This document shows, piece after piece, positions 1 to 8,461 of a stretch of 10,372 nucleotides of DNA. Source of the DNA: Rhodococcus sp. IITR03. GTDB taxonomy: Bacteria > Actinomycetota > Actinomycetes > Mycobacteriales > Mycobacteriaceae. The notes under the pieces were generated by a model, which saw only the letters and a program-made list of their open reading frames with translations, searched no databases and was not told the DNA's origin. Within the stretch, counting starts at the first letter, position 1, and each line of letters begins with the position of its first letter. The stretch covers positions 709,095 through 719,466 of the forward strand of contig LATQ01000001.1 of assembly GCA_001017865.1 (NCBI GenBank), in the 5' to 3' direction. A program made the translations under genes and the position numbers.

Positions 1-280
1 TCGACACATCCGCCACCGCCTGTCGCCCGCCTGCAGCAGCGCCGGGCAGACCGCCGGCATCGACCCGACCCTGCTGGTCGCGGCGAACACCTCCGGTGGT
101 GTGGTCGGCAAGCTGATCAGCCCGCAGAACCTCACCATCGCCGCCACCGCCGTCGATCAGCCGGGCAGCGAATCGGTGTTGTTGCGCAAGGTGATCGGCT
201 ACAGCGTCGCGATGCTCGTCATCCTCTGTGTGCTGGTCTACCTGCAGTCCACGCTGGTGTTGTCCTGGATGCTCCCCTGA
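1..280 (+). CDS. lldP: L-lactate permease (LctP/LldP family), C-terminal fragment
   Basis: Partial gene running in from the left edge and ending at TGA 278-280. Codons starting at position 2 give the hallmark C-terminus of the LctP family: a motif reading GIDPTLLVAANTSGG, then GKLISPQNLTIAATAV, then a last hydrophobic segment that reads YSVAMLVILCVLVYLQS before the stop. The family imports lactate (and glycolate) with protons across the inner membrane. The first ~45 bases do not fit in one frame. DTSATA reads in frame 3 (positions 3-20), a possible LQQ in frame 1 near 31-39, and the conserved part in frame 2 from about 41. At least one base, probably more, is therefore missing here. The gene lies 26 bp upstream of a FadR-type regulator on the same strand, the usual partner of lactate permease genes. 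Identification is firm; only about a sixth of the protein is visible. Confidence 0.88.
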   Translation, partial: RHIRHRLSPACSSAGQTAGIDPTLLVAANTSGGVVGKLISPQNLTIAATAVDQPGSESVLLRKVIGYSVAMLVILCVLVYLQSTLVLSWMLP

Positions 281-306
281 TCCGGAATCGACTAGGCTCT
301 GAAGTC

Positions 307-1017
307 ATGTCGTCGTCCGAGAGTCGTGCGTGGGAGCAGGTACTGAACCACTTGGAGCAGATGCTGGTCTCGGGAGAACTCGGCCCGGGCCAGCGTCTGC
401 CCCCGGAGCGCACGCTCGCCGCACAACTCGGCGTCGGCCGGTCTTCGGTTCGTGAGGCACTGCGGGTGATGGAGGCCCTCGGGCTGCTCAGCACCCACAC
501 GGGGTCCGGGCCGAACGCCGGCGCGATGATCGTCTCGCGACCCACCGGCGGGATGTCTATGCTCATGCGTCTGCAGGTCGCGGCGCAGAACTTCCCGGTC
601 TCCGACATCGTCCGCACACGTCTGGTACTCGAGACGGAAGTGATGCAGACGCTGGCCAACCGGACCCCGGCACCGGAACTCACCCCCGCCGAGGAACTGC
701 TCGACGCGATGGACGATCCGGAGTTGGCGGCACCCGAGTTCCTGGTTCTCGACGCCCAGTTCCATGTCGCGATGGCCGACGCGGCGGGCAACCTAGTCGT
801 CGCGGCGATGATGGCCGGTCTGCGCGACTCCATCGAGAGCTACGTCCTTGCGGGCGCACCGCACACCGATTGGCCCGCGACCTGCGTGCGACTGCGTCAC
901 GAGCACCGCGGTCTCGTCGACGCCGTCCGCGCCGGCGATGCCACGCTCGCCCGCAAGCGTATCGTCGAGCACATCCGCGGTTACTACGCTCAGAGTTTCG
1001 GCGCCGACGCGTTCTGA
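307..1017 (+). CDS. FadR/LldR-type GntR-family transcriptional regulator (FCD domain)
   Basis: Intact 236-residue ORF, the normal length for FadR-subfamily regulators. Residues ~8-75 form the GntR winged helix: PGQRLPPERTLAAQLGVGRS, then SSVREALRVMEALGLL, then a wing with THTGSGPNAG. Residues ~95-230 form the all-helical FCD ligand domain. Its metal/ligand residues are visible as D149 and H153 (LDAQFH), H200 (RLRHEH) and H222 (VEHIRGYY), the Asp-His-His-His set of the family. The ATG at 307 starts 26 bp after the permease stop; the Shine-Dalgarno is weak, so it may be translated by coupling. FadR-type proteins next to lactate permeases (LldR class) usually repress lactate uptake/oxidation genes and release DNA on binding lactate. 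That role is inferred from position. No lactate dehydrogenase gene is seen in the window. It is one of only three genes here with no frame break. Confidence 0.85.
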   Translation: MSSSESRAWEQVLNHLEQMLVSGELGPGQRLPPERTLAAQLGVGRSSVREALRVMEALGLLSTHTGSGPNAGAMIVSRPTGGMSMLMRLQVAAQNFPVSDIVRTRLVLETEVMQTLANRTPAPELTPAEELLDAMDDPELAAPEFLVLDAQFHVAMADAAGNLVVAAMMAGLRDSIESYVLAGAPHTDWPATCVRLRHEHRGLVDAVRAGDATLARKRIVEHIRGYYAQSFGADAF

Positions 1018-1083
1018 CTCGACCCGAAACGTTGTGTCTCCGCATCCCCGATTTCGCGCCCCGGGCAGGATACGTTTTTCGTT

Positions 1084-2180
1084 GTGCTTCCACAGCCGGT
1101 GACAACTCAATGCGGAACGGTCCTGGCGGACCATCATCAGTTCGTACTGGGATCCCCACTCGGGGAGACCTACCGACCAGAGCAGACCGGCAGCGTCCTG
1201 GAAATCGGTGCGAACTTCGCGACGATCGTCACCGGCATCACCCATGGTCCCGTGGATCTGACCATCGAGGTACACGAGGACGAACCGCCCCTTCCTGCCG
1301 ATACATCGAGCTGGGGCGCGATCGAGGAAGCTACCGTCAAGTTCACCAAAGCTGCCCACGTCCTCACCCTGGACGGCCGGGCGGCGCAGGCTTCTCGAAA
1401 CTACCGATCCGGCGAGGCTTGTATCGGTTCCGAGTGTTCGCCCATGGACGTGACGCCCGCCCCGCTCCCCGCGACACCGCGGAGACCGAGAGGTACCTGG
1501 TGCAGATCTGGAAGACTGCTCAACCGAAACAAATGGAGCGGCTTCATAAGACAGATTCCGTAGGAAACGATGAGATCGTCACCCATCCCACACCGAACTG
1601 GTGGGATCCCGACCCAGCCGGTGACGCCAGTCTGTACATCCGTTTCGGATACGACCGGATGGCCGAATGGGCCAAACAGGAGGCGATTCAGTGGGGTGGT
1701 CGCCCGCCCTCGGCGAAACTACGCCGAAACTTAGTCGCCCTCGGAATCGCCGGTCGCGATCGTGCCCTCGCCGACGCTATTACCCGCGCCCGCGTGCCGA
1801 AACTCCGGCGCATTGCGGCTTGGGCCGCGCGCCGCGCCTACACCCGCGCCGGCCTTGCCGAGATCGACTGGATCCGGCCTGCCCTGGATGCGCTCGACGC
1901 CGCGGAATCGTTGCCCCACCCTTTCGGTCCACGCGAAACACCCTTGCTGCGAAAGGCGTTCGAAGACGATCCCGCGATCGACGACGTCCTTCCCGCGGTC
2001 GGGATCGCGCTGCACATCGTCGCGACGGCCACCGCACCCGATCCGCTCAACGCCGCGTTTCAATGTCTTGACATCGCAGCACGAACCGACGACTCCAACT
2101 ATGCAGCCTTGATCGCGGACCTACGGCGGGAGTTCTTTCCCGAGCTCATGCCGATCGAGAAGTACGAGCGATGGATCTGA
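1084..2180 (+). CDS. Two-domain protein of unknown function (one frame break near 1380-1395)
   Basis: I do not recognise this family. A GTG at 1084 opens a frame reading LPQPVTTQCGTVLADHHQFVLG and continuing through EIGANFATIVTGITHGPVDL and HVLTLDGRAAQ. From about 1383 the sensible reading moves to the frame GAGFSKLPIRRGLYRFRV, FAHGRD, TERYLVQIW and on to TGA 2178-2180. Adding one base near 1380-1390 joins the two into ~365 residues. Residues ~1-145 look beta-rich, ending in the YRFRV/YLVQIW strands. A polar linker (about 1500-1600, locally AT-richer than its surroundings) leads to a mostly helical second half with LRRNLVALGIAGRDRALADA, an Arg/Ala-rich stretch, and a C-terminus LIADLRREFFPELMPIEKYE. 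There is no signal peptide or membrane segment. It is a single gene between the lactate regulator (66-bp gap) and the convergent MarR gene (22-bp gap). An internal ATG at 1533 could start a separate C-terminal protein, but the YLVQIW strand runs straight into it. Confidence 0.6.
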
Positions 2181-2202
2181 GCCCTTCTCGACCGGATTGC
2201 AG

Positions 2203-2690
2203 TCAGGTGGCCGCGGCTTCGGTGATCGCATTCGGCCGCTCGTCGGCCTGCAATTTCCTGATGGCGTCGACCAGCGGCGCCAGGACGGGTTCGGCTGCGG
2301 CCTCGTCGAGCGCCTCCCGCAGGGCGGCGTTGTGGGTGGGCCGGGCCTCTTCGAGCAGGCGCCCGCGTCGGTGACGTCGGTGTAGATGCCGCGGCGATCG
2401 GTGGGACACAGATAGCGCGAGAGCAACCCACGATCCTCGAGCCGGGTGACCAGCCGCGTCGTCGCACTCTGACTGAGGACCACAGCGTCGGCGACCTGCC
2501 GCATCTGCAGGTGCCCGCCCTCCCCGTCGTGCTGACGGTTGAGCACGTCCAGCAGCGAGTATTCGCGCACGCTCAACTCGTGGCCGGACTGCAGAGCGCT
2601 CTCGATCCGGTTCTCGATTCGCCCGTGCAGGAGCGACAGCGCCGACCAACTGTTGGCCAACGCGGTCATCGACGGGTCCGTGGCGGTCAT
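2203..2690 (-). CDS. MarR-family transcriptional regulator (one frame break near 2360)
   Basis: Read on the minus strand from ATG 2690, with a good AGGAG ribosome site at 2697-2701. Residues ~10-105 are a clear MarR winged helix: an N-terminal helix ALANSWSALSLLHGRIENRI, then LSVREYSLLDVL, the recognition region VADAVVLSQSATTRLVTRLE, and the wing DRGLLSRYLCPTDRRGIYTD ending in VTDAG. Just after VTDAG the frame breaks. Adding one C or G near 2358-2364 continues it as RLLEEARPTHNAALREALD and on to stop 2203-2205, giving ~162 residues, the usual MarR length. It is divergent from the MFS/aldo-keto reductase genes across a 162-bp region with repeat elements, the standard arrangement of a MarR repressor controlling itself and an efflux gene. 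The ligand is unknown; members of this family commonly respond to phenolics or oxidants. As sequenced, the uncorrected ORF would run on to 2121 with a nonsense tail. Confidence 0.85.
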
Positions 2691-2751
2691 GGTCGGCTCC
2701 TGGGTCGGCTCGTACGAACAGGTGACGCGGACGGCATGCCGACGTTGTCAC

Positions 2752-2764
2752 ATCGCTCACTATA
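2752..2764 (-). promoter_or_regulatory. Candidate -10 element of the marR-type gene
   Basis: Read on the minus strand, positions 2764-2759 spell TATAGT, close to the consensus -10, placing a start of transcription near 2752 and a leader of about 60 nt before ATG 2690. No clear -35 lies at the right distance, although the TGCAATTA repeats sit immediately upstream. Assigned from sequence pattern only. Confidence 0.35.
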
Positions 2765-2771
2765 CCCGCGC

Positions 2772-2801
2772 TTGCAATTAGTCGGCGTCTGCAATTATTG
2801 T
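2772..2801 (+). promoter_or_regulatory. Promoter of the MFS-reductase genes overlapped by a putative MarR operator
   Basis: A -35-like TTGCAA (2772-2777) and a -10-like TATTGT (2796-2801) are separated by 18 bp. The octamer TGCAATTA occurs twice in the same orientation, at 2773-2780 and 2790-2797, 17 bp apart start to start. One copy covers the -35 and the other covers the -10. TTGCAA is itself palindromic. This AT-rich island stands out in high-GC DNA and lies between the divergent MarR and MFS genes, so it is the natural candidate for the repressor's binding site. The binding itself is inferred. Confidence 0.5.
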
Positions 2802-2852
2802 CTACGCCAGTAAAGCGCGTCTGCGTCTCTTCTCGATCGAAGGATCGTTCTC

Positions 2853-4078
2853 ATGCCACTCGCCCTGCTGGCCCTGGCCATCGGCGCCTTCGGAATCGGC
2901 ACCACCGAGTTCGTGATCATGGGGTTGCTCCCCCAGGTCGGATCGGATCTCGGAGTATCGATCCCCACCGCCGGATATCTCGTCACCGGCTACGCCCTCG
3001 GCGTCATGATCGGCGCCCCGATCATGACGGCGCTCGGCACCAGGATCTCCCGTAAGAACATGTTGATGCTGCTCATGGGTCTGTTCGTCCTGGGCAATGC
3101 CGTCTCTGCCTCGCGCCCACCTTCGCCGTCATGCTGATCGGCCGCGTGGTCGCCTCCCTCGCTCATGGAGCGTTCTTCGGCATCGGCTCGGTGGTCGCCG
3201 CGGAGCTGGTGGCACCGCAGAAGAAAGCCGCTGCCATCTCCCTGATGTTCACCGGACTGACGGTTGCCAATGTCGTCGGCGTGCCGCTGGGTACCTTCGT
3301 CGGCCACACCGCGGGCTGGCGGGCGACGTTCCTGGTCGTCGCCGCGCTCGGCGTCGTCGGTCTCGTGGGCGTCGCGAAGCTCGTCCCCGACGTCCCCCGA
3401 CCCGAGGGCGTCCGGCTGCGTCACGAGATCGCGGCGTTCAAGAACGTCCAGGTCGTGCTGGCCATGGCCATGACGGTCCTCGGCTTCGGGGGCGTGTTCG
3501 CCGCGATCACCTACATCGCACCGATCCTGACCGATGTCGGCGGTTTCGCCGAGTCCTCCGTCCCCTGGCTGATGGCCGTGTTCGGAACCGGCATGGTGGT
3601 CGGCAACCTCGTCGGGGGACATTTCGCCGACCGCAATCTCATGCCGATGCTCTACACCGCCCTGGCCGGCCTGGCCGTGGTGCTCGGTCTGTTCACCTTC
3701 CTGGCCTCCGATAAAACCGTGTCCGTCGCGGCGGTCTTCCTGATCGGCGCTCTCGGTTTCGCGACCGTCCCGCCCCTGCAGAAGCACGTCCTCGACCATG
3801 CCCACGGCGCCCCGACCCTGGCGTCCGCCGCCAACATCGGTGCCTTCAATCTCGGCAACGCTCTGGCCGCCTGGCTCGGCGGCATGGTGATATCCGCCGG
3901 ATTCGGGTACACGGCACCCAACGCCGTCGGGGCCGTCCTGGCCGCGTCCGCACTGATCCCGGCGGTCCTGTCCCACCGACTACAGCGAAAGGACGATCAC
4001 GCCAACGCAACTCACCCATCCGCAGAACCCGACCTCCACAGCACCTCCCGTGCTGCCGTCGACCCCGTCCGACTCTGA
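2853..4078 (+). CDS. MFS transporter, DHA1 drug/sugar efflux type (AraJ/YdhP-like); one frame break near 3109
   Basis: ATG 2853 follows GAAGGA (2839-2844) by 8 nt. The start, LALAIGAFGIGTTEFVIMGL, is the classic TM1 of the AraJ/YdhP/PbuE branch of the DHA1 antiporters. TM2 reads AGYLVTGYALGVMIGAPIMT, with the loop-2/3 motif LGTRISRKN following. The frame breaks after GNAVSA. Adding one C to the CC at 3109-3110 gives LAPTFAVMLIGRVVASLAHG (motif region of TM4) and continues to TGA 4076-4078, about 408 residues and 12 predicted TM helices, normal for the family. Such proteins are proton-driven exporters of drugs, sugars or metabolites; the substrate here is unknown. The gene is divergent from the MarR gene and followed 39 bp later by the aldo/keto reductase, probably in one operon. 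The last ~30 residues are hydrophilic (HANATHPSAEP), unusual after TM12. In another frame the coding runs to TGA 4119-4121, overlapping the next start, so the end is less sure than the rest. Confidence 0.85.
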
Positions 4079-4946
<868 letters not shown>

Positions 4947-4955
4947 CAGACCTCG

Positions 4956-4986
4956 CGGCTCCGGGCGGATCCACCGCCCGGAGCCG
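4956..4986. terminator. GC-rich hairpin, probable two-way terminator
   Basis: Positions 4956-4968 and 4974-4986 form a perfect 13-bp stem (one arm CGGCTCCGGGCGG) with a 5-nt loop ATCCA. It starts 9 bp after the reductase stop and ends 23 bp before the sulfatase stop on the other strand, exactly where convergent transcription must end. There is no U-run, as is common in high-GC actinobacteria. Confidence 0.75.
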
Positions 4987-5009
4987 GTAAGGCGCTCGAA
5001 GAGCTGCGT

Positions 5010-7334
5010 TCAGGTGTACTCGACGGTCATCCTGTCGATGCTCCCGTCGAACGGGAACGGTGCACGGTCGAAGTAGTCGAGCGAAACCGGTGAACCCAGC
5101 AGGTGCCGATGTCCAGGCAGTCGTTGGCCGTGAACAGCAACGGCGCACTGACCGGCACGACGGTCTCCCCCACCGACTGCCCGTCGACGGACATCCGGAC
5201 GTTCAACGGACCACCGGGGCGCGCTTCGGCGTACTTGGTGACCACCTCGACGAGGTGGTGTCCGGGCGCGACGCGGGTCGCCGAACGCATCTTCGTCCGC
5301 ATCAGGATGAACAGGTTGTACTCGTAGCAGAGGTAGCCGTCGTCCGCGAAGCACGTCAGGCCGCCACCGTTGGCACCCAGCGCGTAGAGGACGCCGTGCG
5401 CCCGTTCCGGAAAGGTGACCTCGATGCAGACCCGGTTGTTCTTGTTTCCCAGTGCAGGAGCACAGAATTCGGGCATGCGGGTGACGTCTCCGGTGAAATC
5501 CCAACTCGTGTACGGCGTGGTGATGCGTTGCTCCGGATGGATCGCCGCGACCCAGAGCCCCCCACCGATGGGAAGAGCGTTGTTCTTGGCTGCTTCGATC
5601 GCGAACATCTCCCGCATCTGGGCCAACTTCTCGGGGTACTGCTCGGCGAGGTCGCGGTTCTGCGTCCAGTCCTCGTCGAGGTTGTAGAGCTCCCAGGTGT
5701 CGTCGTCCGGGCTCCAATCGCGGATCCCGCCGGGCAGACCGGGCAACCACGGTGCGCGGGGACCGAAAGCCGACGCCATCCATCCGTCGTGGTAGATCGC
5801 TCGGCTGCCCATGACCTCGAAGTACTGGGTGAGTTTACCCGCCGGCGCGTCACGGTCCACGAAGGTCCGGGCGAAACCCGCGCCGTCGATCGGATCCTGC
5901 GGAATCCCGTCGACGATCCGCGGCGGTGCGATGCCCAGCAGCTCGTAGAAGGTAGGCACCAGGTCGTTGCAGTGCAGGAACTGGGTGCGAGGGGCGCGAT
6001 CCGGCGTGATGCGCGCAGGCCAGCGCACCACCATGGGATTGCGGGTTCCCCCGAGATGGGACGCGAGAAGCTTCATGCCCTTGTAGGGCGTGCTGCCCGC
6101 CCAGGCCCACCCTGCGTGATACATGTTGTCGGTCTTCGGCGAGCCGAGAACATCGAGTCCGCCGAGCTCGTCGAGCGCCGCGATGTGCTGGGCCGTGGTC
6201 GTGGGGATCCCGTTCTGCGCGAGCAGTTCGCTGATGGTGCCGTTCTGGCCTTCACCGGACGACCCGTTGTCGCCCCAGATGTAGAAGACCAGGGTGTTGT
6301 CGCGGTAGCCCAGCCGGTCGAGTTCGTCGAACAGCCGCCCCACCTGGACGTCGCAGTGTTCGGCGTATCCGGCCGCGACCTCCATGAGGCGTCGTTGGAA
6401 GGGCTTCTCGTCGTCGGGGATGTCGTCCCACGCCGTCATGGTGGGGTGCCGCTCGGTGAGTTCGGCCTCCGGCGGGATCCAGCCTTCTCCTTGGCCCGCT
6501 CGAACACGCGCTCGCGGTAGGCGTCCCATCCGTCGTCGAATTTGCCCGCATACCGGTCGGCCCACGGCTTCATGATGTGGTGCGGCCCGTGCAGGCACCC
6601 GCTGGCCCAGTACATGAAGAACGGCCGGGACGGATCGAGTGCCTTGTGGCGGCGCAACCAGCCGATCGCGTCGTCGGCGAGGTCCTCACTGAGGTGGTAG
6701 CCTCCTCGGGACTCTTCGGGGGCAGGACGACGGTGGTGTTGCGGACGAGATTCGGCTCGTACTGCGACGCCTCGCCGGCGAGGAAACCGTAGAAGTAGTC
6801 GAAACCGACTCCGGTGGGCCAGTTGTCGAAGGGACCCGCTGCGGTGGTCTCCTCCGCAGGAGTGTTGTGCCACTTGCCGAAAGCCGCTGTGGTGTAACCG
6901 TAGTGGCGCAGCACCTCGGCCCCGGTGGCGCTCGATTTCGGGATGTGCCCGGAATATCCGTCCCAGTCGTTGGCGAGTTCGGCGATCTGCCCGTTTCCGA
7001 CGCGGTGATGATTGCGTCCGGTCAACAACGATGCGCGGGTGGGCGAGCACATCGCCGTGGTGTGGAAGCGGTTGTAGCTGATGCCTTCGTCGAGCAGGCG
7101 ATCGAGGGTCGGTGTGCTCACCTCGCCGCCGAATGCGCTCGGCAGACCGGGGCCCGCGTCGTCGATGAGGACGACCAGGATATTCGGGGCGTCGTCGGGA
7201 AGGCGACGGTGTTGTGCGCGTGGGCTGTAGACCGATTCCTGCATGGTCCGTCCTGCGATGCTTCCCGACGGCACCGGTGGGAACGGCAGAGTTTCTCCGC
7301 CCGGGATCGGATCCGGACGCAGATCCTGGCTCAT
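5010..7334 (-). CDS. Arylsulfatase, type I formylglycine-dependent, cytosolic (three frame breaks)
   Basis: Starts at ATG 7334 with AGAGG eight bases upstream and ends at TGA (plus-strand TCA 5010-5012). With three single bases restored the protein is ~775 residues, the size of the large actinobacterial arylsulfatases. Breaks: CC 6701-6702 (SPEE-GYHLSEDL), CC 6483-6484 (AKEK-GWIPPEAEL) and GG 5102-5103 (DIGT-LLGSPVSLDY). Active-site features: metal-binding D58/D59 (VLIDDAGPG), maturation motif CSPTR with C96 (codon 7047-7049) followed by ASLLTGR, a GKWH lysine/histidine, HGPHH, and D356-N357 in GDNGSS. C96 must be converted to formylglycine for hydrolysis of sulfate esters. There is no signal peptide, so it acts in the cytoplasm. 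Residues after ~580 form a beta-rich C-terminal domain. The activating enzyme lies 87 bp upstream on the same strand, probably co-transcribed. The natural substrate is unknown. Confidence 0.92.
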
Positions 7335-7421
7335 GGTGGATGCCTCTTCTCACCCCATCCGTTCCCAGTACACCACCGGTATCGGGCCGCACACACCCCT
7401 GATCAGGTGAAACCTGCCCTG

Positions 7422-8357
7422 TTACGGGCGAATGATGCAGCGGAATCCGATATGGCACGTCGCGGTCTCCTCGGTGTCACCCTGGCGGGCCGCGGGTCGG
7501 TACCGCAGGCAGTAGTTCGGGGCGCACAGATGCGATCCGCCCTTGATGACACGGCGCGGATACGCCTCGCGCGGATCGTGTTCGGCCTTGTCGACACGGG
7601 GATTCGTCGGGATGCAGCACGACGACGCCGGCGCGACGTTCTTACTGCTCGAAGCATGGTTCGCGGTGAAGTAGTCGGCGGTCCACTCCCACACGTTGCC
7701 CGCCATGTCGTGGAGCCCGTATCCGTTCGGCCGGAAGTGTCCGACAGGTGAGGTTCCGGCGAATCCGTCCGTTTCGAGGTTCTGCCACGGGAACTCGCCC
7801 TGCCAGACGTTCCCGCCGGGTCGGCCTTTCGGTTCGTGTTCGTCCCCCCATGTGAAGGCCGTGCGGTCGAGTCCGCCGCGGGCGGCGAACTCCCATTCCG
7901 CCTCCGTCGGCAGCTCCTTGCCGGCCCACTCGGCGTAGGCGCGGGCATCGAACCACGACACGTGGGTGACGGGATGCCGTTCCCGCCCGCCGACGGAACT
8001 GCCCGGTCCCTCGGGATGGCGCCAGTCGGCACCCGGGACGAACGACCACCACCTCGTGTAGTCGTCGAGCGGTACCGGCCCCGGAGGAGGCGTGAACACG
8101 AGCGAGCCAGGCACGAGCAGGGACGGATCGGCGCCGGGATAATCGGCGGGGTCCGGCGCGACTTCCGCGGTGGTGACGTATCCGGTGTCCTTCACGAAGC
8201 GCCGGAACTCGGCGACGGTCACCGGGTGCGTGTCCATCCAGAACCCGTCGACCGTCACCTGGTGGACCGGTCGCTCCTCCGGATAGAAGTCCTCGGACCC
8301 CATCCAGAACGTGCCTCCGGGAACGAGGGTCATGTTCTGCGTCGCGGCACGCGTCAT
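7422..8357 (-). CDS. Formylglycine-generating enzyme (sulfatase-modifying factor)
   Basis: Intact 311-residue ORF from ATG 8357 (GAGG 8 nt upstream, plus strand CCTC 8366-8369) to TAA (plus TTA 7422-7424). A second Met at residue 9 (MTLVPGG) is a possible shorter start, since most family members begin close to this motif. The FGE-sulfatase fold covers nearly the whole protein: VPGGTFWMGSEDFYPEE near the start, then VTHVSWFDARAYAEWAGKEL, LPTEAEWEFAARGG, GNVWEWTADYF (residues 221-230) and the C-terminal GGSHLCAPNYCLRYRPAAR. C278 and C283 match the two catalytic, copper-binding cysteines of characterised aerobic FGEs. The enzyme uses oxygen to oxidise the cysteine of CxPxR in sulfatases to formylglycine. 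The obvious client is the sulfatase directly downstream. No signal peptide, in keeping with a cytosolic client. It reads cleanly, unlike the sulfatase. Confidence 0.94.
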   Translation of the reverse strand: MTRAATQNMTLVPGGTFWMGSEDFYPEERPVHQVTVDGFWMDTHPVTVAEFRRFVKDTGYVTTAEVAPDPADYPGADPSLLVPGSLVFTPPPGPVPLDDYTRWWSFVPGADWRHPEGPGSSVGGRERHPVTHVSWFDARAYAEWAGKELPTEAEWEFAARGGLDRTAFTWGDEHEPKGRPGGNVWQGEFPWQNLETDGFAGTSPVGHFRPNGYGLHDMAGNVWEWTADYFTANHASSSKNVAPASSCCIPTNPRVDKAEHDPREAYPRRVIKGGSHLCAPNYCLRYRPAARQGDTEETATCHIGFRCIIRP

Positions 8358-8461
8358 GACGTCAGCCTCGCACGGCCCGGGTCGCGGCGCGAGGGACGCA
8401 CCGACGGACGAGACCGCGCATTCTCCGGTCCCGTCCCGGCCCCGTACCGCAGACTCGGGAC

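Noticed and set aside
1018..1083. Repeated ACGTT/CGTTGTG words upstream of the unknown gene as an operator
   Set aside because: The matches are short and irregular, and no promoter with correct spacing could be placed around them.
870..1382. An ATG at 870 as the start of a 436-residue protein ending at 2180
   Set aside because: The first ~170 codons overlap the GntR regulator and read as Arg-rich nonsense; the real N-terminus is in another frame from GTG 1084, joined by a missing base.
2990..3976. 328-residue minus-strand ORF opposite the MFS gene
   Set aside because: Rich in Gly, Asp, Glu and His with no fold pattern; the opposite strand encodes membrane helices, which gives exactly this kind of shadow.
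5060..6520. 486-residue plus-strand ORF opposite the sulfatase
   Set aside because: It is antisense to a gene with clear sulfatase motifs; composition is Arg/Val-rich and without any recognisable motif, as expected of GC-rich shadow frames.
6867..7751. 294-residue plus-strand ORF across the sulfatase start and the FGE end
   Set aside because: It spans two well-supported minus-strand genes and the gap between them; no motif or ribosome site supports it.
8366..8394. CCTCGC...GCGAGG inverted repeat with a 17-bp spacer in the FGE-ligase gap
   Set aside because: Only 6 bp per arm in very GC-rich DNA, and the left arm is part of the FGE ribosome site; chance is likely.
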